Source: Crotophaga sulcirostris
Taxonomy: Eukaryota; Chordata; Aves; Cuculiformes; Crotophagidae
Length of the DNA stretch: 64,000 nucleotides
Assembly (NCBI GenBank): GCA_013397455.1
Contig: VYZB01000076.1
Coordinates: 2,256,006 to 2,320,005, forward strand
Reading direction: 5' to 3'
The translations under genes and the position numbers were made by a program. Under the pieces are notes generated by a model. That model was given only the letters and a program-made list of their open reading frames with translations. It made no database searches and was not told the DNA's origin. Numbering within the stretch: position 1 is the stretch's first letter; every line of letters starts with the position of its first letter. Positions 22,924 through 37,020 of the stretch are shown here, piece after piece.

Positions 22924-24091
22924 GTAATCCATGTGAATGTCATAATTCAGAATTAACAAAATGAAGTTTGTTTTGATAGTCAATTGCTGGATTTAATTTA
23001 GAATAAATGGTGTAGTAAGTACTTCCTGAAAGTAATTCTAATCTTGTTACATATTTTTCAGATAAGAAAATATGATTTTTATCTTGATCTGGGTTTTGAC
23101 ATCCTATTTTTACACTTTGCATTTGGGCTGACTGTGTGCATACGTTTTCTTCATTCTAGCAACTTTCTTTGGAAAGTATGAGGAAAACCTAAATTTAGCA
23201 TATGACATGAACAAGATTTTTTTTTCTAGACTTAAGTAAATGCTTTTTATTGGCTCGTAACAATATAAATGAGTGCCTCTGGGATTTCCTGCGCACATGC
23301 TTACGCTATTAAAAACATTCCATCAGAATAAAGTAATCAAAGTACGTTGAAGTGAGCTGCCTAAGGTCAGCATGTGAGCAGAATTACTTCTGCTACTGTA
23401 TTCTTACTCAGATATAAAAAAGTTGTATCCTGTGGTGATGCAACTTTGGGAAATGACAGTGGTTAAAATGTCATAGTATTACTGAGAAATATTTTTATTA
23501 CTTGTCCTGTGGTAAAAAGAAAGTGTCTTTTCTTCATCACCTCACTCATTCATAATGTTCATCTACTTTGCTTTCAAAATGACCTTTTTTCCTAAAAACA
23601 CTGAGAAAATGAAAGCAAAACCAAAGGGACTGTTTTGGAGCAGCCGTCCTGTTTTACTAAAACTAATATCTGGCTAGAAATAATTAGCCAAATGATTTTT
23701 TTTTCTCTTTTTTAACCCTGAGGTTATGTTAGAAAGTTACTGAGGGATTGTGAACACATGGTGAGCTGTCTTGCATTATCCCTGTATTTTTATTAGTTTT
23801 TAAAGATACGAACATTGAAAATAGCAGCATAACATTGTCCTCACAGGTTTTTTTAATACCACATTATAGTTTAAATGAGTGTGCTGTTGATTTTTTCAAA
23901 TGTTTCTGTTTTCTTTCAGAAGTCAGAATTTGTATTTTGATACACTTAACTGAAAATATAAAGCAAAAGCTTTTAATAAAAAAATGTTATACAGGCATAA
24001 TTTAAAAGACAGATATTGTCAGTGATGCTGTTGAAGTAGAACAGTACTTGGCTTGTTTTGTGATACTGTTGTACTGCTTCTTTTTCTCTAG
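22924..24091 (+). other. TEX10: TEX10 intron, no recognisable feature
   Basis: A 1.2 kb GT-AG intron of unique AT-rich sequence ending in a strong pyrimidine tract (CTTCTTTTTCTCTAG). I see no repeat or RNA gene in it. Confidence 0.8.
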
Positions 24092-24225
24092 GGTTTACAA
24101 GAGAGGAGTTGACTAGTCTCCAGGGCATTAGAGGAAAACCACACATTAGCCAGACACAGCTTTCACCTGTCCGTCTTTACCTAACTGATCTGGACCAGTT
24201 TTTACACCACTGGGCTGTGACAGAG
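24092..24225 (+). CDS. TEX10: TEX10 coding exon
   Basis: It encodes [34 protein letters not shown] and HHWAVTE. It enters completing a Gly codon (G|GG) and leaves at a codon boundary (GAG|GTAATA). The [13 protein letters not shown] block is a strong TEX10 signature. Confidence 0.96.
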
Positions 24226-26049
24226 GTAATACATCAACACTAATTCTAAATGACAGCATACAAACTCCCGAGTGCTCTCCATCTCTTTTCCTCAGATGCC
24301 TAAATCTTGTAAGTTGAGTTGAAAACAGAATGAAAAATATATTGACTGTCAAACAGCCAACATTTTTCTACAACTATCAGGTAGTATTTTGAAAGAAGCT
24401 GCATTAAAAGGTGAATGTTCAGACATGCAGTATGCAAGGCGATGCTCGTGGAAAAAATGAGTAGAAACCTTGGTGGAAAATTCTTAATCAGTAATAAGAT
24501 TAAGACCAGCAATCTGTTTTGGATTTCAAAAATAAATTAATTGTAAAAATACTAATTATTAAGAGTTTTCTTCAAGAGCAAATTCCACTGTTAATTAAAA
24601 AGCACTTGCTTTAAATGAGATTTTATCTTGGAAGTAATATTAGGTTGGCATTGGTGATTATTTAGAATAACTTCTGATGCTTATTTAATCAAAATTTACT
24701 GGAATTAGAAACTCCACTGTGAATTCAGCTCCTGCTTGTAAGATCTGAAAGCTTAATTTTACTGTTGATTCTGAAGGGATCTGAACCAACCAGATTTTAT
24801 TCAGAAGGGGTGCATTAGTCTTCATTCTGGCTCACTTTTTTAATTACTTAGCTCACCAGAAACCACATTAAGGTGTGAAATCACATTTTAACGACATCCC
24901 AATTTGACAGTATTTATGAAATCCGTCATGAATACAGAAAGAGTGTAAAAGAAATTTTTAGTTGTATGATTTTTTCTGGATTTTTGTGGCAGTCTTTTTG
25001 GTTCAAGAAAGCAATGTAGTAGATTTTTCTCTTCTAATTCATAAAGTTGAAGTGATAATCTACTGAAACTAATGATCGTCTGAGGCATAAACTGCATGTG
25101 TGCTGTCACGTATTGAACAGTATTTTAAGCAAAGTTGTTGTTTGGTAACATGACTGACACGTTTTGATATCCTGCCTTCAGTCAGTTGGCCTGTGGAGCA
25201 GCTAAACTTTCTAATTTGTTTCGCTTTGTCTCTTCTGGGCAGCGATGAAGCGTTTTCTCACGAAAATTCCTTTCTCCAGTATTGATAGACCAGAACTGTT
25301 CCTCTGTGAATGCACCAGAGGGATTACTTGTTTGTCAAAGAGTTAGTGTAATCCTATACAACACCTGAAGGATTTATATATACTTTAGCTGTTCCTGAAA
25401 ATGCCACCTCTTGTATCATCTTTGCTCTTATTGTTTCTCTTCCACAAATCTATTAAAGTTGATTGAGAAACTTCACAGTAGGGCTGTTTTTACTTAGGGA
25501 CAGTGAAGTAGTCTGATTGTAGACCGCTTACTTACGCCTTTAGCCCCTGGTTGCAAGTTTGATTTTTTTTTCCTACCACAATCTTTTCAGTGTTTTGGTG
25601 CCATCAAGGAGAGTTGGTGTTTTCAGAAACTTGAGACTTGCTTTTATTAAAGTGCCTTTTTCTTGGGAAATACAAAAGATGCTCTCTCAGGTTCTCAGAA
25701 GTGGATGGCAATCGTTAAGCAAAGAGCTGGATATCCTTGGTTAGTAGTGAAAGAGGATCTGGACATCCTATGGAACATTGCACTGCTTATGCAGTTACGT
25801 GTCAGCCTGAAGTCTTTTCTGGAGACTGTTATGAAAGAGAGAATAGGAACAAAAATTCCATGGATCAAAAATCTGTGTGTGAAAAGCGACAAGACCTTCT
25901 AGACCCACCAAATTTTGTAGACTCTTAACCAAAGGGAGTTACAGACTGTGTGTTATAGCTCTGAGCTTGAGAAGAATGGAGGCTTTTCCTCATGAGCATG
26001 TTCATGATTGTGGAGAGAAGATTTCTAGTGAGCTGTGTTATATCAGACA

Positions 26050-27197
26050 CACCTAGTATATGATGGGGAATGTCCAGCACAGATTTATGAAGGGCAAATT
26101 GTGCTCAGTAATCTGTTAACCTTCTGCAACAAGGTGACTAGCTTAGTGAGTGAGGAGAGAGCAATTTGTCTTGACTTGAGTAAGGCTTTTGATGCCTTGT
26201 CGACAAAGAATGGCTTAGGTAAGTAGACAGAGAGGTGGATTGAAAGCTGCCTGAGCGACTGACCTAGACGTTTGTAGTTGTCGTCAGTGGTGCAAAGTAC
26301 AGTTGGAAGAAAGTCAGGAATCAGTCCTGGGGTCAGTAACTTCTAACCTTCATTAATGACCTAGACAGTAAGACCAAGTGCACCTTCAGCAAGTTTGCAG
26401 ATAACACAAAACTGAGAGGCCTGGGTGGTCAATCAGATGGTTGTGCTGGTTTTCAGAAGATTATGGAAAGGTGGGACAGCTGGGCAGAGAGGAACTTCAT
26501 GAAGTTCACTATGGGAAAATGCAGATTGCTGCACCCAGGGAGGAAGATCCCCAGGCAGCAGGAAATGCTGGATGCTGATCAGCAGGAAAGCAACTCTGCA
26601 GAGGAGGACCTTGGGGTTCTGACGGACAAGAAGCTGGCCGTAAACGAGTAATGTGCCCTCATGGCAAAAATGCCCAAAAGCGTTCTGGGCTGCACGAGGA
26701 AGAGTGTTACCAGCAGGTTGGGAGAGGTAATCCCTCTCTACTCAGCGCTGGTGAGGTCACGTTTGGAGTAATGAGTCTGTTTTTTGGACTCCCTTGTATG
26801 AGAGACACACGCATGTGTTGGAGCATCTTTCTTACAAAGTGATGCTGGGAGAACTGGGACTGTGCAGCCTGGACAAGAGAAGGCTCAGGGAGGATCTTAT
26901 CAATGTGTGTAAGTACCTGATGGGAAGGAACAAAGAGAATGCGGCAAGAATCTTCTCAGTAGTGCTCAGTGACAAGACAAAAGCATTAAAACACATGGAA
27001 AGTTCTGTCTAAACATGAGAACTTTTTTACAGTGAGGGAGGTCAAACACCGATATAAGTAGCCCAGAGAAGTTATGGAGTTCCCATAGTATGAATATACT
27101 CAAAACCTAAATGAGTACAGTCCTGGATGACCTGCTCTAGGTGACACTGCTTGAGCAGACTAGAGGGGTCTCTTCCAACTTCAACAGTTCTGACATT
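26050..27197 (+). mobile_element. CR1 LINE fragment including decayed reverse transcriptase
   Basis: An older sense-oriented CR1 copy of about 1.1 kb. It covers a reverse-transcriptase block (CLDLSKAFDA near 26170-26198), the catalytic block KFADNTKL near 26391-26415, the EEDLGVLTDKKLAV region near 26600-26640 and a 3' end at GTCTCTTCCAACTTCAACAG. The catalytic FADD has become FADN, and many frameshifts and stops are present. The left boundary is approximate. Confidence 0.88.
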
Positions 27198-28407
27198 CTT
27201 GGAAAATTTTTCCTCTTGAGAAAACAGAACTTTTGCTTCTACATTGACAAATCTCTTTATTTTTGTTTTTAAAGCATAATGAGATTCCCAGTATGGGGAG
27301 ATTTTATTTTTTATTTGATAGATTGTTACACTTACGTATGATCTGGAAGTCAAACTGTTCATGTTAAATGCTTGCCAGAATGACTGGTAGTATTGAAATG
27401 CTGTTCAGGGTGTTCCCCACAGGATTGCAAGTTTTTTTCCATAGAATTTGCAGATGGAAAAGTAGGGGCATCTCTTCAGTAGCTTGCTTTCCTATTACAG
27501 AAAAATTAGGGTATTCTTTCCTTTTGCCTCTGATTTGGTAATAATTGTCTCTAGGATAAACTTTGTGTTCCAAATCTCTTTATTTTTCCGAAGAGAAGAG
27601 ATCTGTATTAAGGCAACCACTTCGTTTTATAAATCACAGGATTCCACTCATTTTTCTCTTGGCTAGTTTTGATTTTGGACGCAATTGTAGATATGGTAAG
27701 TGATGTATAAACAAAACTATACTGAAGTTATCACTTGAAAAAAAATCAAATGTTAGACTTTTAGATGATTGTTTTCTCTCTGTTTAAATATCTAATACGA
27801 TGCTGTGTTCCTTAAGTTTTAAGGGTTTTCTCTTTTCCTTCTTGAGTTCTGTTTTCCAGCCTTAACCACGTTGAACCATATTCTGTTTCATGTTCAATTT
27901 GTAAAGGAAACGTTCTCCAGAAAACTTTGGCATTTGGAGGCTGGACCATTAAAAAAAATACATGCAAAGAAAAATCCTGGCTTGGCAGAAAAACCTTTTA
28001 TTTCAAGATTTACCAAAAGTTGCACAGGAATCCTTTTTGTAGAGCAAACATTTTCCACCAGGTATTAGAGAAGCTACTCTCCTCTCAAAAGAAAATAAGC
28101 CAGACAGCAGCTAAAGCCCCCAAAACCTAGAACTGCAGTCTTGGGAAGATGAAAATTTCCAGAATGTTATGAGGATCTTCTAGGATATCTTGAAAGACAA
28201 TGGGATATGACAGCTTGAGGGAGAGTGTTGGAGACAGCTTTCTTTCAGGTAGACATAGTTTGAGGTGGTGGTGGTATTGTTAAGAAGTTGAATGTCTTTC
28301 AAAATTCACTTACTTTAACAACAGACAATTTCTGCATCTAATTAGAGATGTTTCTGCAGTGGGAGAGATGCTTCTGCATGAGCGCTGTTTGAAAAATGCT
28401 CTCTAAA

Positions 28408-28581
28408 CAGGTTGCCTAGAGAAGTCATGGAAACCCCTTCCCTGGAGGTTTTCAAGGCCAGGTTGGATGGGGCTTTGAGCAATCTGATCCAGAGGAAGGT
28501 GTCCCTGCCCATGACTGGGACAGGGGATTGGAATTAGATGATATTTAAGGTCCCTTCCAACCTCAACCATTCTGTAGTTCT
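28408..28581 (+). mobile_element. CR1 LINE short 3' fragment
   Basis: A 174 bp tail starting CAGGTTGCCTAGAGAAGT, through CAAGGCCAGGTTGGATGGGG, to TTCCAACCTCAACCATTCTG. It is severely 5' truncated, as is typical for CR1, and lies in TEX10 sense orientation. Confidence 0.92.
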
Positions 28582-31500
28582 AATTAGAAACCTGGCCAAC
28601 TTCCTATTGAAATTACTGTGTTCTGTAGAAGACTGTTGCTCTTTGTTGGGGAGTAAAAACATCCAGCAATCAACAGTCTTCAAGTTTTCAGTCAGCAAAC
28701 GAAAATATCAATGAGAAATACCTCTTCATAATGTTGGGACTTCATGCCTTGTTCTCTAGGTTAAGCAGGCATACAGTATTGGGGCCAGGTGTGTGCCATG
28801 GTACACAGCAGCACATCAGTGAAAGAAGGCTGTCATGGACCTCTCTCATGGCATATCCAAACTCCAGTTCCCTTTCAGTGACACAATTTCAGGATCCAAA
28901 TATTTTTTAGCTGTGACAGAAAATTATTTAAATAAAGAAATGCTACAGTAAATAATAAAACCCAGCTTGAATTAGTCATGCTTTTGGTAGCACAGCTTCT
29001 GAATGCTGACTCTTTCATACTTTCCTTTGCTGGATAAGAAAGTATATGGTGATGCTGTAACATTGAGCAAAATATTTGTAGCGATTTAAAATATGTAGTA
29101 AGAAAGAGCAGTCCTCCGTTGACTGCAGAGCAGGCAGCATTCAGGCCTGTGCTGTAGTTGAGAATTGTTCATTTAAAAGAATTCCGATTGTGTCGTTTAA
29201 TTCAGAGTTTCCTTGTAATGGAAAAACATTTTATTGTAGATGACAATAAGGAAATGAAGGTATAGGATTTGACCGTTTGGTTTCTGATGCATAAATGAAA
29301 CTAGTGATCATACTGCTATTATTATTAGTCCTTCCATCTTCCTCTTTCTTCTCTTCCACCACTAGTTTTACCTAAACTGTTGGCCAGTTTTTGGCTCTCT
29401 GCTAAAAGAATAAAGTTCAAATTACTAGTTGCCTATAAGTTTTATGAAAATAAGCAGGTGGAAGATAAAGAAAATCCTCTAGATTAGCACAAGGCAGTTA
29501 AATTTGAGTTTTGCATCCTGCTTGACAGCAACCAGCTGTCCAACCTGTGTGTACTTTGCTCTGGACCAGACTCAACAGGAGCAGATACAGTGCTGAGGAA
29601 ATGGGAAGGCAAGGGATGAAAGGTCCCTGACATGAATCTGTAGGAGGCCATGACTTGTTGGCTTTGTTGCTTGCTGCTTGACTTTGCTTTCAAATCCAGA
29701 GGAAACAATCCCAGCTTTCTGCTGCTAGCTATGCGTACTGTGCAGTAAGTGGTATGTATTTCTAATTGTAATGAACTGTAAAAGAGAATTTAATGTATAA
29801 TGTATGCATGCCAGAGATGAAGAAGAAGAAAAGTTGAACCTCTGGAGAAACAGCAAGTTGTGTGAAGGTAGAGAGTAACTTGAGGCATTTTCAAGGCTTT
29901 TGGGGTGTTCCCACAACCAGTGCACTAGGTAGCATGTGGCTAATCGTAATTGGTGAAAAGGCTGAAGAAATACACTTCTAATAGGGATTAATGCTTTTGA
30001 GTGGTTTGTATCAAAAACTGTTTTGAGATAGATACTGTTTATAGCTTTTTTTTTGTCTAGATAGTTGTAGTTGGTATAGCAGAAATCTGAAGCCATGTTA
30101 TATTGTCGTGGAAGTTTTTAGGTTATGGTGTTTTTTCACTTAAGGAGCAATGCTTAAGAAATGTCCCTTTAATTACTATTTTGCGTAACTTTAAAGGTTG
30201 ATCTTCATATTTTGTCTAAAAGACACATTAAATGAGGAAACCTTGGATCCTTTTCTGGAGAAACTTTTACTTAAAACGACTTCTGCCTTATTAAATCCAA
30301 TTATTTAAAACCATACCCCTTGTAGCAGAAATAGATGGGACTCCAGAATGAATGGCTGCAGCCTTAGGGAAGAAGCTTCAGTCTTCGCTCATTTTAACTG
30401 TGCCTATAGTGTTTGTCTGTAATATTGTTCACTCCCCTGTAATTGAATTGGTTTGCCAGTATCGAATGAAATAGTGCCAACAGGAATGAACAGTTTAACA
30501 AGGCAGCCGTGTATACGTGATAATTTCTGTTGTTATATTTGATGTTTGTGACACCTGAACGTTTTAGAGGGGGAAAGCAAATGATAATTTGAATATTCTG
30601 CTCAAAGTCGAGATTCTAGAGTTATATTGAATGCATAGATGACTTCAAATACGCAACAAATGTGTAAGAGCAAACACTCTTTAAAAGCAGTCTTGAATTC
30701 AAAAATCTTGGGATGTGTGTAGTGTAATGTACTAATGTGTGTCAAAACTGAAGACATAAGTGAAATAGAGTTGGGAAGGTTATATCTCCACTGATACACT
30801 ATGAAAAATTAAAGACAAATCAATAAAGATAGCAAGTCAATTAGACTCGCATGTAAATTAGAAGTCCTGCAAGGATATTTGTCTTGAGAAGTAAAAGATG
30901 GTGTTGCAGCACTGTAGCTTAACTTCAAGCAAAGATTAACACTTAAAAAAAAGTCACTAAATCTTTAAAATGGAGATTTTGAGTTGAAGTTCCCGTAAGA
31001 TTTCAGCTTATCTTTATTGAGATTTTCAACTCTATCAAGATGCAGGACACAATACATGTTCTCAAACATTTAGACTGCTTGAACAAGTTTCTGTATTCCT
31101 GTTTTGCTACCTTGAATGTAAAATTAGCCCCATAGTATATTTTTTCCCCTGTTGCCCACCTGTGTGATGTGCTCCTGCAGACTCTGTTCCTTATTTTTGA
31201 CTTTTTTTAACCTAGCTTTTGTTTTGATTTATTGCGATTGTGTGGGGTTTTTTGTGTTGGTTTTTTTTTCTTTTCTGGAGTCACTGAATCAGGAATACCT
31301 TTCACAACCACCCCTGTGAGCGTAGCCAAGGCAGATGAACAAAGATCTCTTGTTGTATGTAGCTTTCTCAACAACTCAGGGCACTGTTAATATTGCCCTG
31401 TCAAATCAATTTATTTCAGAAAGAGAAGCAGCACCTGTCAAGGGAATGCAATGTCTGATAAGCTGGGGTGCTTCGGGGGAAGCTAGCCAGGCTTCAGACG

Positions 31501-34500
31501 ACAAGCTTCATTGCCTGCCCCATCACCTGAAAACTTCTTGTTTTCTACGCTCTGCAGTAACATGTTATACTGGATAAAGTCCCGCTCTGAACAGTCATTT
31601 CACAAAGGCTTGGGAATTGACTGCAGAACAGCCTGTTACATTTTAGTTACCAATGTTTGAGGTGGATGTCAATGTGAATTGAAAAATATATTTTAAAGTT
31701 CACATTAGGATATAGTGCCTGGTGTGTGCCAACTTTCTTTTTTAATAAAATCACTTCTCTTAAAGTCTGAACTGTCTCTGGTCTGACTCCACAGAGTGGC
31801 TTGCTAAAATAATCGATCCATTATTTTATCTGCTTGCTTGGTTCCTTTCTATGCTCACGTTTGTGCGCGTCTTTAGAGGAAGGTGAGTAGCTTTCTTTGA
31901 AAAGGAGAGTGCTTCACATCATGATTAAGCTTGAAATTATATGCAGATTTCCCCTGGAGAGTTCCTGATAAAATGTTTCCCTTGAGGCTTTTTGAGTCAG
32001 GAATCTGTCACATTATTGGAAGCATTAAGTGATTTAGGAAGTGGGAACAGTTAAACAAAACATCACTCTCATTTCATCATTTGTTCCTGTTGCCCTGAGG
32101 GCTCAGGTTGAGGCTGGGCTTCCCCGAACCTCCCAGTTCTGCATTTTAAAGATAAGCAGTATTAAACTGCTGGATTCCTCTGCACATTAGAGCTATGGAA
32201 AGCCTGCTTTGGATTGGATTGAGAGTCAGTTAGGTTGGCTGTCAGCAGCAAAAATGCTTTAACTCATAAAATTGATGCTTAGAGGAAAACAGCATGCAAC
32301 TTGACGCATCCTTTAAGATCCAGTTAACAGCATGGGGACAAGTGAACTGAGCAACACTGGCTTTATGAGAGCATTTTCTCTGTCAATGGGCCAAATGTTC
32401 CTTTGCTGCAAGCAGTGTTCTCAGTATCAGTTTTGGCTGAAGGCCGGGTTTGCAGGCACCTAGCTAGTGGTCACATTTGCAGTCTACTCCGCGGTCTCAG
32501 GATTTCCAAAAAGCCCAGGGAGTCCTCCTGAGCTGCCTTCCCAGCCTTAGCTGGTTATTGGTGGAGTTAGGTCTTCAGTGTGGCAGACAAGAAGGCCCAC
32601 GTGGTAATGATTGCCTGAGCCCTAGCAGGGAACCTGCTATTGTAGTCGTGGTGCTCATTAGTATGATTGGTAGTTGGGCTTGACTGATCAATAAGGCTTG
32701 GTTTGAAAAACTGCCAATGGATTACAGAGCCTGAAGTATTTGCTGCATAGTGCTAGCTGTTAATCCCTGTTTTAAGAGAATGCTTTTCTTTGCCTTAATT
32801 TACTCAAGTGGATATTCAAACAAAATTAAAAATAAAAAAAAAACTTAAACCCCCAAACCTCTAAACCAAACCTGCTATAAAATACTTGTCTCAAAAAGGT
32901 ATAAACATCACCCCAGTCACAAATGCTCATTCCATGTCCGTTTACTTCAGTAATACTCTTGAAACAAAGCTGCTCTGGCTTTAGTCCATAACCAATCTCG
33001 GACTGCGCCAACAATGTGATAAATGCTAATCAAATGTAAAATAATGAATCAGCTGTGACATTTTATTATGGAAATTAAACATCATGCAAACCCTTGCCTA
33101 AGGAAAATAAATTGTCAGGAAAAATACTAATTTTCAAGTGATAATTAAGTTTTCCTTGCTTTTCATTTCCACGTCTAATAACGTTTGAGTTTCACTTTTT
33201 ATAACAGGCATTTGTTATGAAAGCCATTTCAAGCAGGATTTAGTTTATGGAATATTAAAGGATTGCCACTCCCACTTAATCGCAGGAAAATAGAACTGGA
33301 TGTAGGGAACAGTTGTACTATTTTGGGGGTCAGAAACATTTAAAAGGTTGAAAAACTATCTTAACAGTGCACTTTACCACAACCCTTTTAAGCAAGTACA
33401 CTGCTCTGCATTGGTACGATGCCTGTTTTCCTTGCCAATTCTGGAAGAGTCTGAGTGTCAGTGTGTTGTACCTGTTACGAAATGCTCCTGCAATTTGTCA
33501 TCTCAGGGAGAACCTCAGTAGGCTGGAAGTCCTGTTCTAGGGACCTCTTCCTAAGGATGAAACCTTAACAATGGTTTTATTAATAACGAAATCTTAGTTG
33601 GCTGGGTGGACCTAGTGGGTTGCCTTCAAGGTCTTTAATTTGTTGACCTCATGTATGTATTGAATTAGAAGAGAGTACTGGGTGTAGTGTCTTGTGCTCA
33701 CAAGCATTTAGCCTATCCCTTTTGCAAACTTCCCGAGTTCTATCTTATGGGCAGTGAATGCCTCCTGCATTTCTCCTTTCATAATCATCCTCCCTAATTT
33801 CCATCTCATCTGCATTCCCAACCAGATATGATCATTGTTGTTTTTCATAGCTATTTGGTTGTATTTGTTCTGTAGCAGTTTTCACTTTGTTGTTGTATTT
33901 GTAAGTGACAAAAATATCCCTTCTTGGGTATAGTTTTGCCAGCCTAGGTGGGTTAAGTTCTTTCTATTGACACCTGTAAGATGGAATCTCTGTTCATTGT
34001 TCCATTTTTCAATTCTCATTCAGTTTGAATTTACCTTTCTTGAGAATGAGTGACTCCTCTTTTGCGCAGTATGTCAGAAATGGTCTAAGTAGGGTCTTAT
34101 GGAATAGCATTGAACCGACGATCTGTACTCTGTCTGATCACCTTATTGTGGTTGTCTTTATTTTTTCCATTCTGAAGTGGCATTTGCCCATTTCATGGTT
34201 CTGTCACCACCAGCTTGTAAGTCAGTTGTTACGCACGGAATTTTCTCCTCATTTCCGATAGCTAAAACTCCTTGATGCATGCAGAAATTTTTGAGTCCAA
34301 GCGCGTGACCTGCCACTTCTCTCTCAGTGAATTTTTTCTGTATCTGTTCTTCATCAAACCCATGTGATCTTTTCTATAGGTTAGTCCAGTCATCCTATCG
34401 TGGCAGCGTTTCTCGACTTTGAGCTGTCAGCCGACAGTTTTCATCAGTGTAGCTTTACCTTTTGTGTGAGTGTTGCTCATTAAAATACTATGTCAGATGG

Positions 34501-35057
34501 GCATCTGAGTTTGTCTGTGACTTGACAATCCCCTGTAGTAACCTCTGTCTCAGCTTGTCTTTATTCCTTGACACTGCCTGTACGCAAATGTTTTGAGTGC
34601 GTTTCTTGGGAATATTCCAGACTACTTTGTATTTTATCGCTTTCAGATTGCAGTGTACAGAAGCAGTACCATACCTAGGGTGGAGTACGCAGTTTTAATT
34701 ATATTATTTATTTAATAAATAAATACCCAATACTGAAAATAAGGGCATTCAGTGCAAGGAGTATCTATAAAATTGCTTTTTAAATAGTCCTACTAGTCAA
34801 AACACAATTACACCTGTAATACTGATTAACAAGAGCAATATCATGACAACCTGACAGAGTTGTGTTCTGTCAAGCAGATGTTTTAAGGATCTCCTGAATT
34901 TGACCAGCTTAAACAGGGATAAGAGCATTTTTATATCACCACAAGTAATACTGCTTGGCCATTTTTGCTTAAACCACCATTACTTTCATTACTTAAAACT
35001 TAGTTTTCATACCTCAGGAACTTGAGCTACTGGTTCTTCTCCTCACCTTTCCTTTCA

Positions 35058-35361
35058 CAGTATCACAGTATCACAAGGTTGGAAGGGACCTCTGAGATCA
35101 TCAAGTCCAACCTATAACCCAACACTAACACCATCCCATCACCTAAACCATGGCACTCAGTGCCTCATCCAGTCTTCCCTTAAACACATCCAGGGTCAGC
35201 GACTCCACCACCTCCCTGGGCAGCGCATTCCAGTGGCCAATCACCCTTTCAGTGAAGAACTTCCTAACATCAAGTCTAAACCTCCCCTGATGAAGCTTAA
35301 GTCCATGTCCTCTAGTTCTGTCACTGATCACCTTGGAGCCTTCTTCAGCTGGAAACATAGT
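35058..35361 (-). mobile_element. CR1 LINE 3' fragment, antisense, variant tail
   Basis: Read on the minus strand it encodes the CR1 C-terminal blocks ([29 protein letters not shown]). It ends with CCAACCTTGTGATACTGTGATACTGTG, so its tail octamer is TGTGATAC rather than ATTCTATG. It is the only CR1 copy that is antisense to TEX10 among the nine inside the gene. Confidence 0.92.
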
Positions 35362-36195
35362 GGATTATTATTTTTTTGATACAACATGGGTGATATTTTC
35401 AGTTTTGTGATTTTTCTCTTAAGTGTCTTGACCTGCCCTGATTCAACTGAAGTCTCAAATCAAGGATGCTATCATAGAGTTTAATCCCTCAAGTCAAACC
35501 ATTCTGTGAAAGTTTTCTTTAGATCATTCTTCAGTCAGCATGGTATCTTAGATGAATGGTTTTTGCCTAGCTGAGATACCTTTAAAACTCAGGGACTTAA
35601 ATTCTTCCTTCCCTCTAATATCTGGTCCTGCTGTTGTCTTTCTGGTCCGTGTAAGCACAAGCAGAAGATTTCATTCCTCATGTAGTGGTTCTTCCATCTT
35701 CCTTGTCCTTAGCAGGACATGACAATTGCTTATGGTCTAATAACACATTCATGCTGTGCACATTGCTTTCTGGAGGCTTCAGTTGACACTGGTGGGACAG
35801 AGGGAGGTCATCCAAGCACTCTGACTAGTTTGCAATTTATTGGAATAGATAGGAAAGAAAAGAGGAACAGAGAAGGCCATCTGCTGAGCATTGTAGGATG
35901 GCTTGTTAGGAGATCTACTAGAGCTCTAGTTTCTTTGTCCTATCTAGGAGCCATATAGTATTTCATGGGATCTTGGTCAACCTACCCCCTCCCTGGCCAT
36001 TCTCACCATTATGTTTTTTACTCAAAAATTAATATCTGAGTCTTCACAGCTTACTGTTCTTATTTTTAAACCTCTTGCTGTCATGCCTCTGGGCAGCTGT
36101 ACAGTTTATTCGTGCCCAGTGATGTAAACACCAGAAAGTTTTGGCAATTCATAAGCCAAGATTTCCCTTCCTGGTATTACATTTGGTATCATCTT

Positions 36196-36455
36196 GGAAA
36201 AGGGTATTGGTTTTAAGCTGAAAGAGAGGAGATATAGATTAGGTATTAGGAAGAATTTTTTTCCTGTAAGGGTGGTGAGACCCTGGCACAGGTTGCCCAG
36301 AAAAGTTGTGGATGCCCCATCCCTGGAGATGTTCAAGGCCAGGCTGGATGAGGCTTTGAGCAACCTGATCCAGTGGGAGATGTCCTTGCCCATGGCAGGG
36401 GGACTGGAAATGGATGATCCTTAATGTCACTTCCAACCCAAACCATTGTGTGATC
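36196..36455 (+). mobile_element. CR1 LINE 3' fragment
   Basis: A 260 bp J-like tail in TEX10 sense orientation. It reads GFKLKERRYRLGIRKNF, RVVRPWHRLPRK and FKARLDEALSNLIQWEMSL in one open frame, then TTCCAACCCAAACCATTGTG. It ends about 485 bp upstream of the next TEX10 exon. Confidence 0.93.
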
Positions 36456-36939
36456 TTTGAACATGATATTTTTGGCAGTGTAGAGGAAAATAAGCTAGAA
36501 ATGGGTCTTTGCTACTTTCTTCTTCATTATGTTATTTTTCTGTCCTGTTTCACTGTGATTCCTGTTTCATGCTTGATGCTGAAGTTATTTGTGAAGTTGT
36601 TTGCTGAAATCCTTTAGCTCCGAGGAAAGGCAGGTGGAGGCTTGGTGTGGCTCTGTAGCTGGATATAGAATAGTTTTGACCTCCTACTTCTATCACATAT
36701 GTAAAATGAAGAAACCATTACCAAAAACAATAATGATGTAGATTGTCATCTCTTTAAACACTATATTTATGTTTGCAATGTTATTCATATACACTGTAAA
36801 GAGTCAGTACTTTGAGACAATGCTGCTGTGTCCCCACAGGTGCTTTGTATTTAGGTCTGTCAACAGAGCATATCAATACAGAGAGTAGCTGCTGGTTGCA
36901 TTTAGAGTACTCAAATCTAACTTTGTTTTATTTAAACAG

Positions 36940-37020
36940 ATGATCTGTCACAGCTTGTCCACTATCCCTTGTCAAAGTCAGTGTTTTGAGATTCTGCAGA
37001 CTGGCATCTGTAAATATCTG
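36940..37020 (+). CDS. TEX10: TEX10 coding exon (27 codons)
   Basis: An exact 27-codon phase-0 exon between acceptor TTATTTAAACAG and the strong donor CTG|GTAAGTACC. It encodes MICHSLSTIPCQSQ and then FEILQTGICKYL. It aligns with the AVFHSLLVIPARSQ region of the human protein and is one of its less conserved segments. Because it is a multiple of three, skipping it would keep the frame. Confidence 0.93.

Larger units (their letters stand above)
24226..36939 (+). other. TEX10: TEX10 intron, 12.7 kb
   Basis: It contains four CR1 fragments (26050-27197, 28408-28581, 35058-35361 on the minus strand, 36196-36455). The long stretches 24226-26049, 28582-35057 and 35362-36195 are unique AT-rich sequence. 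I see no exon, RNA gene or other repeat in them. Confidence 0.85.
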
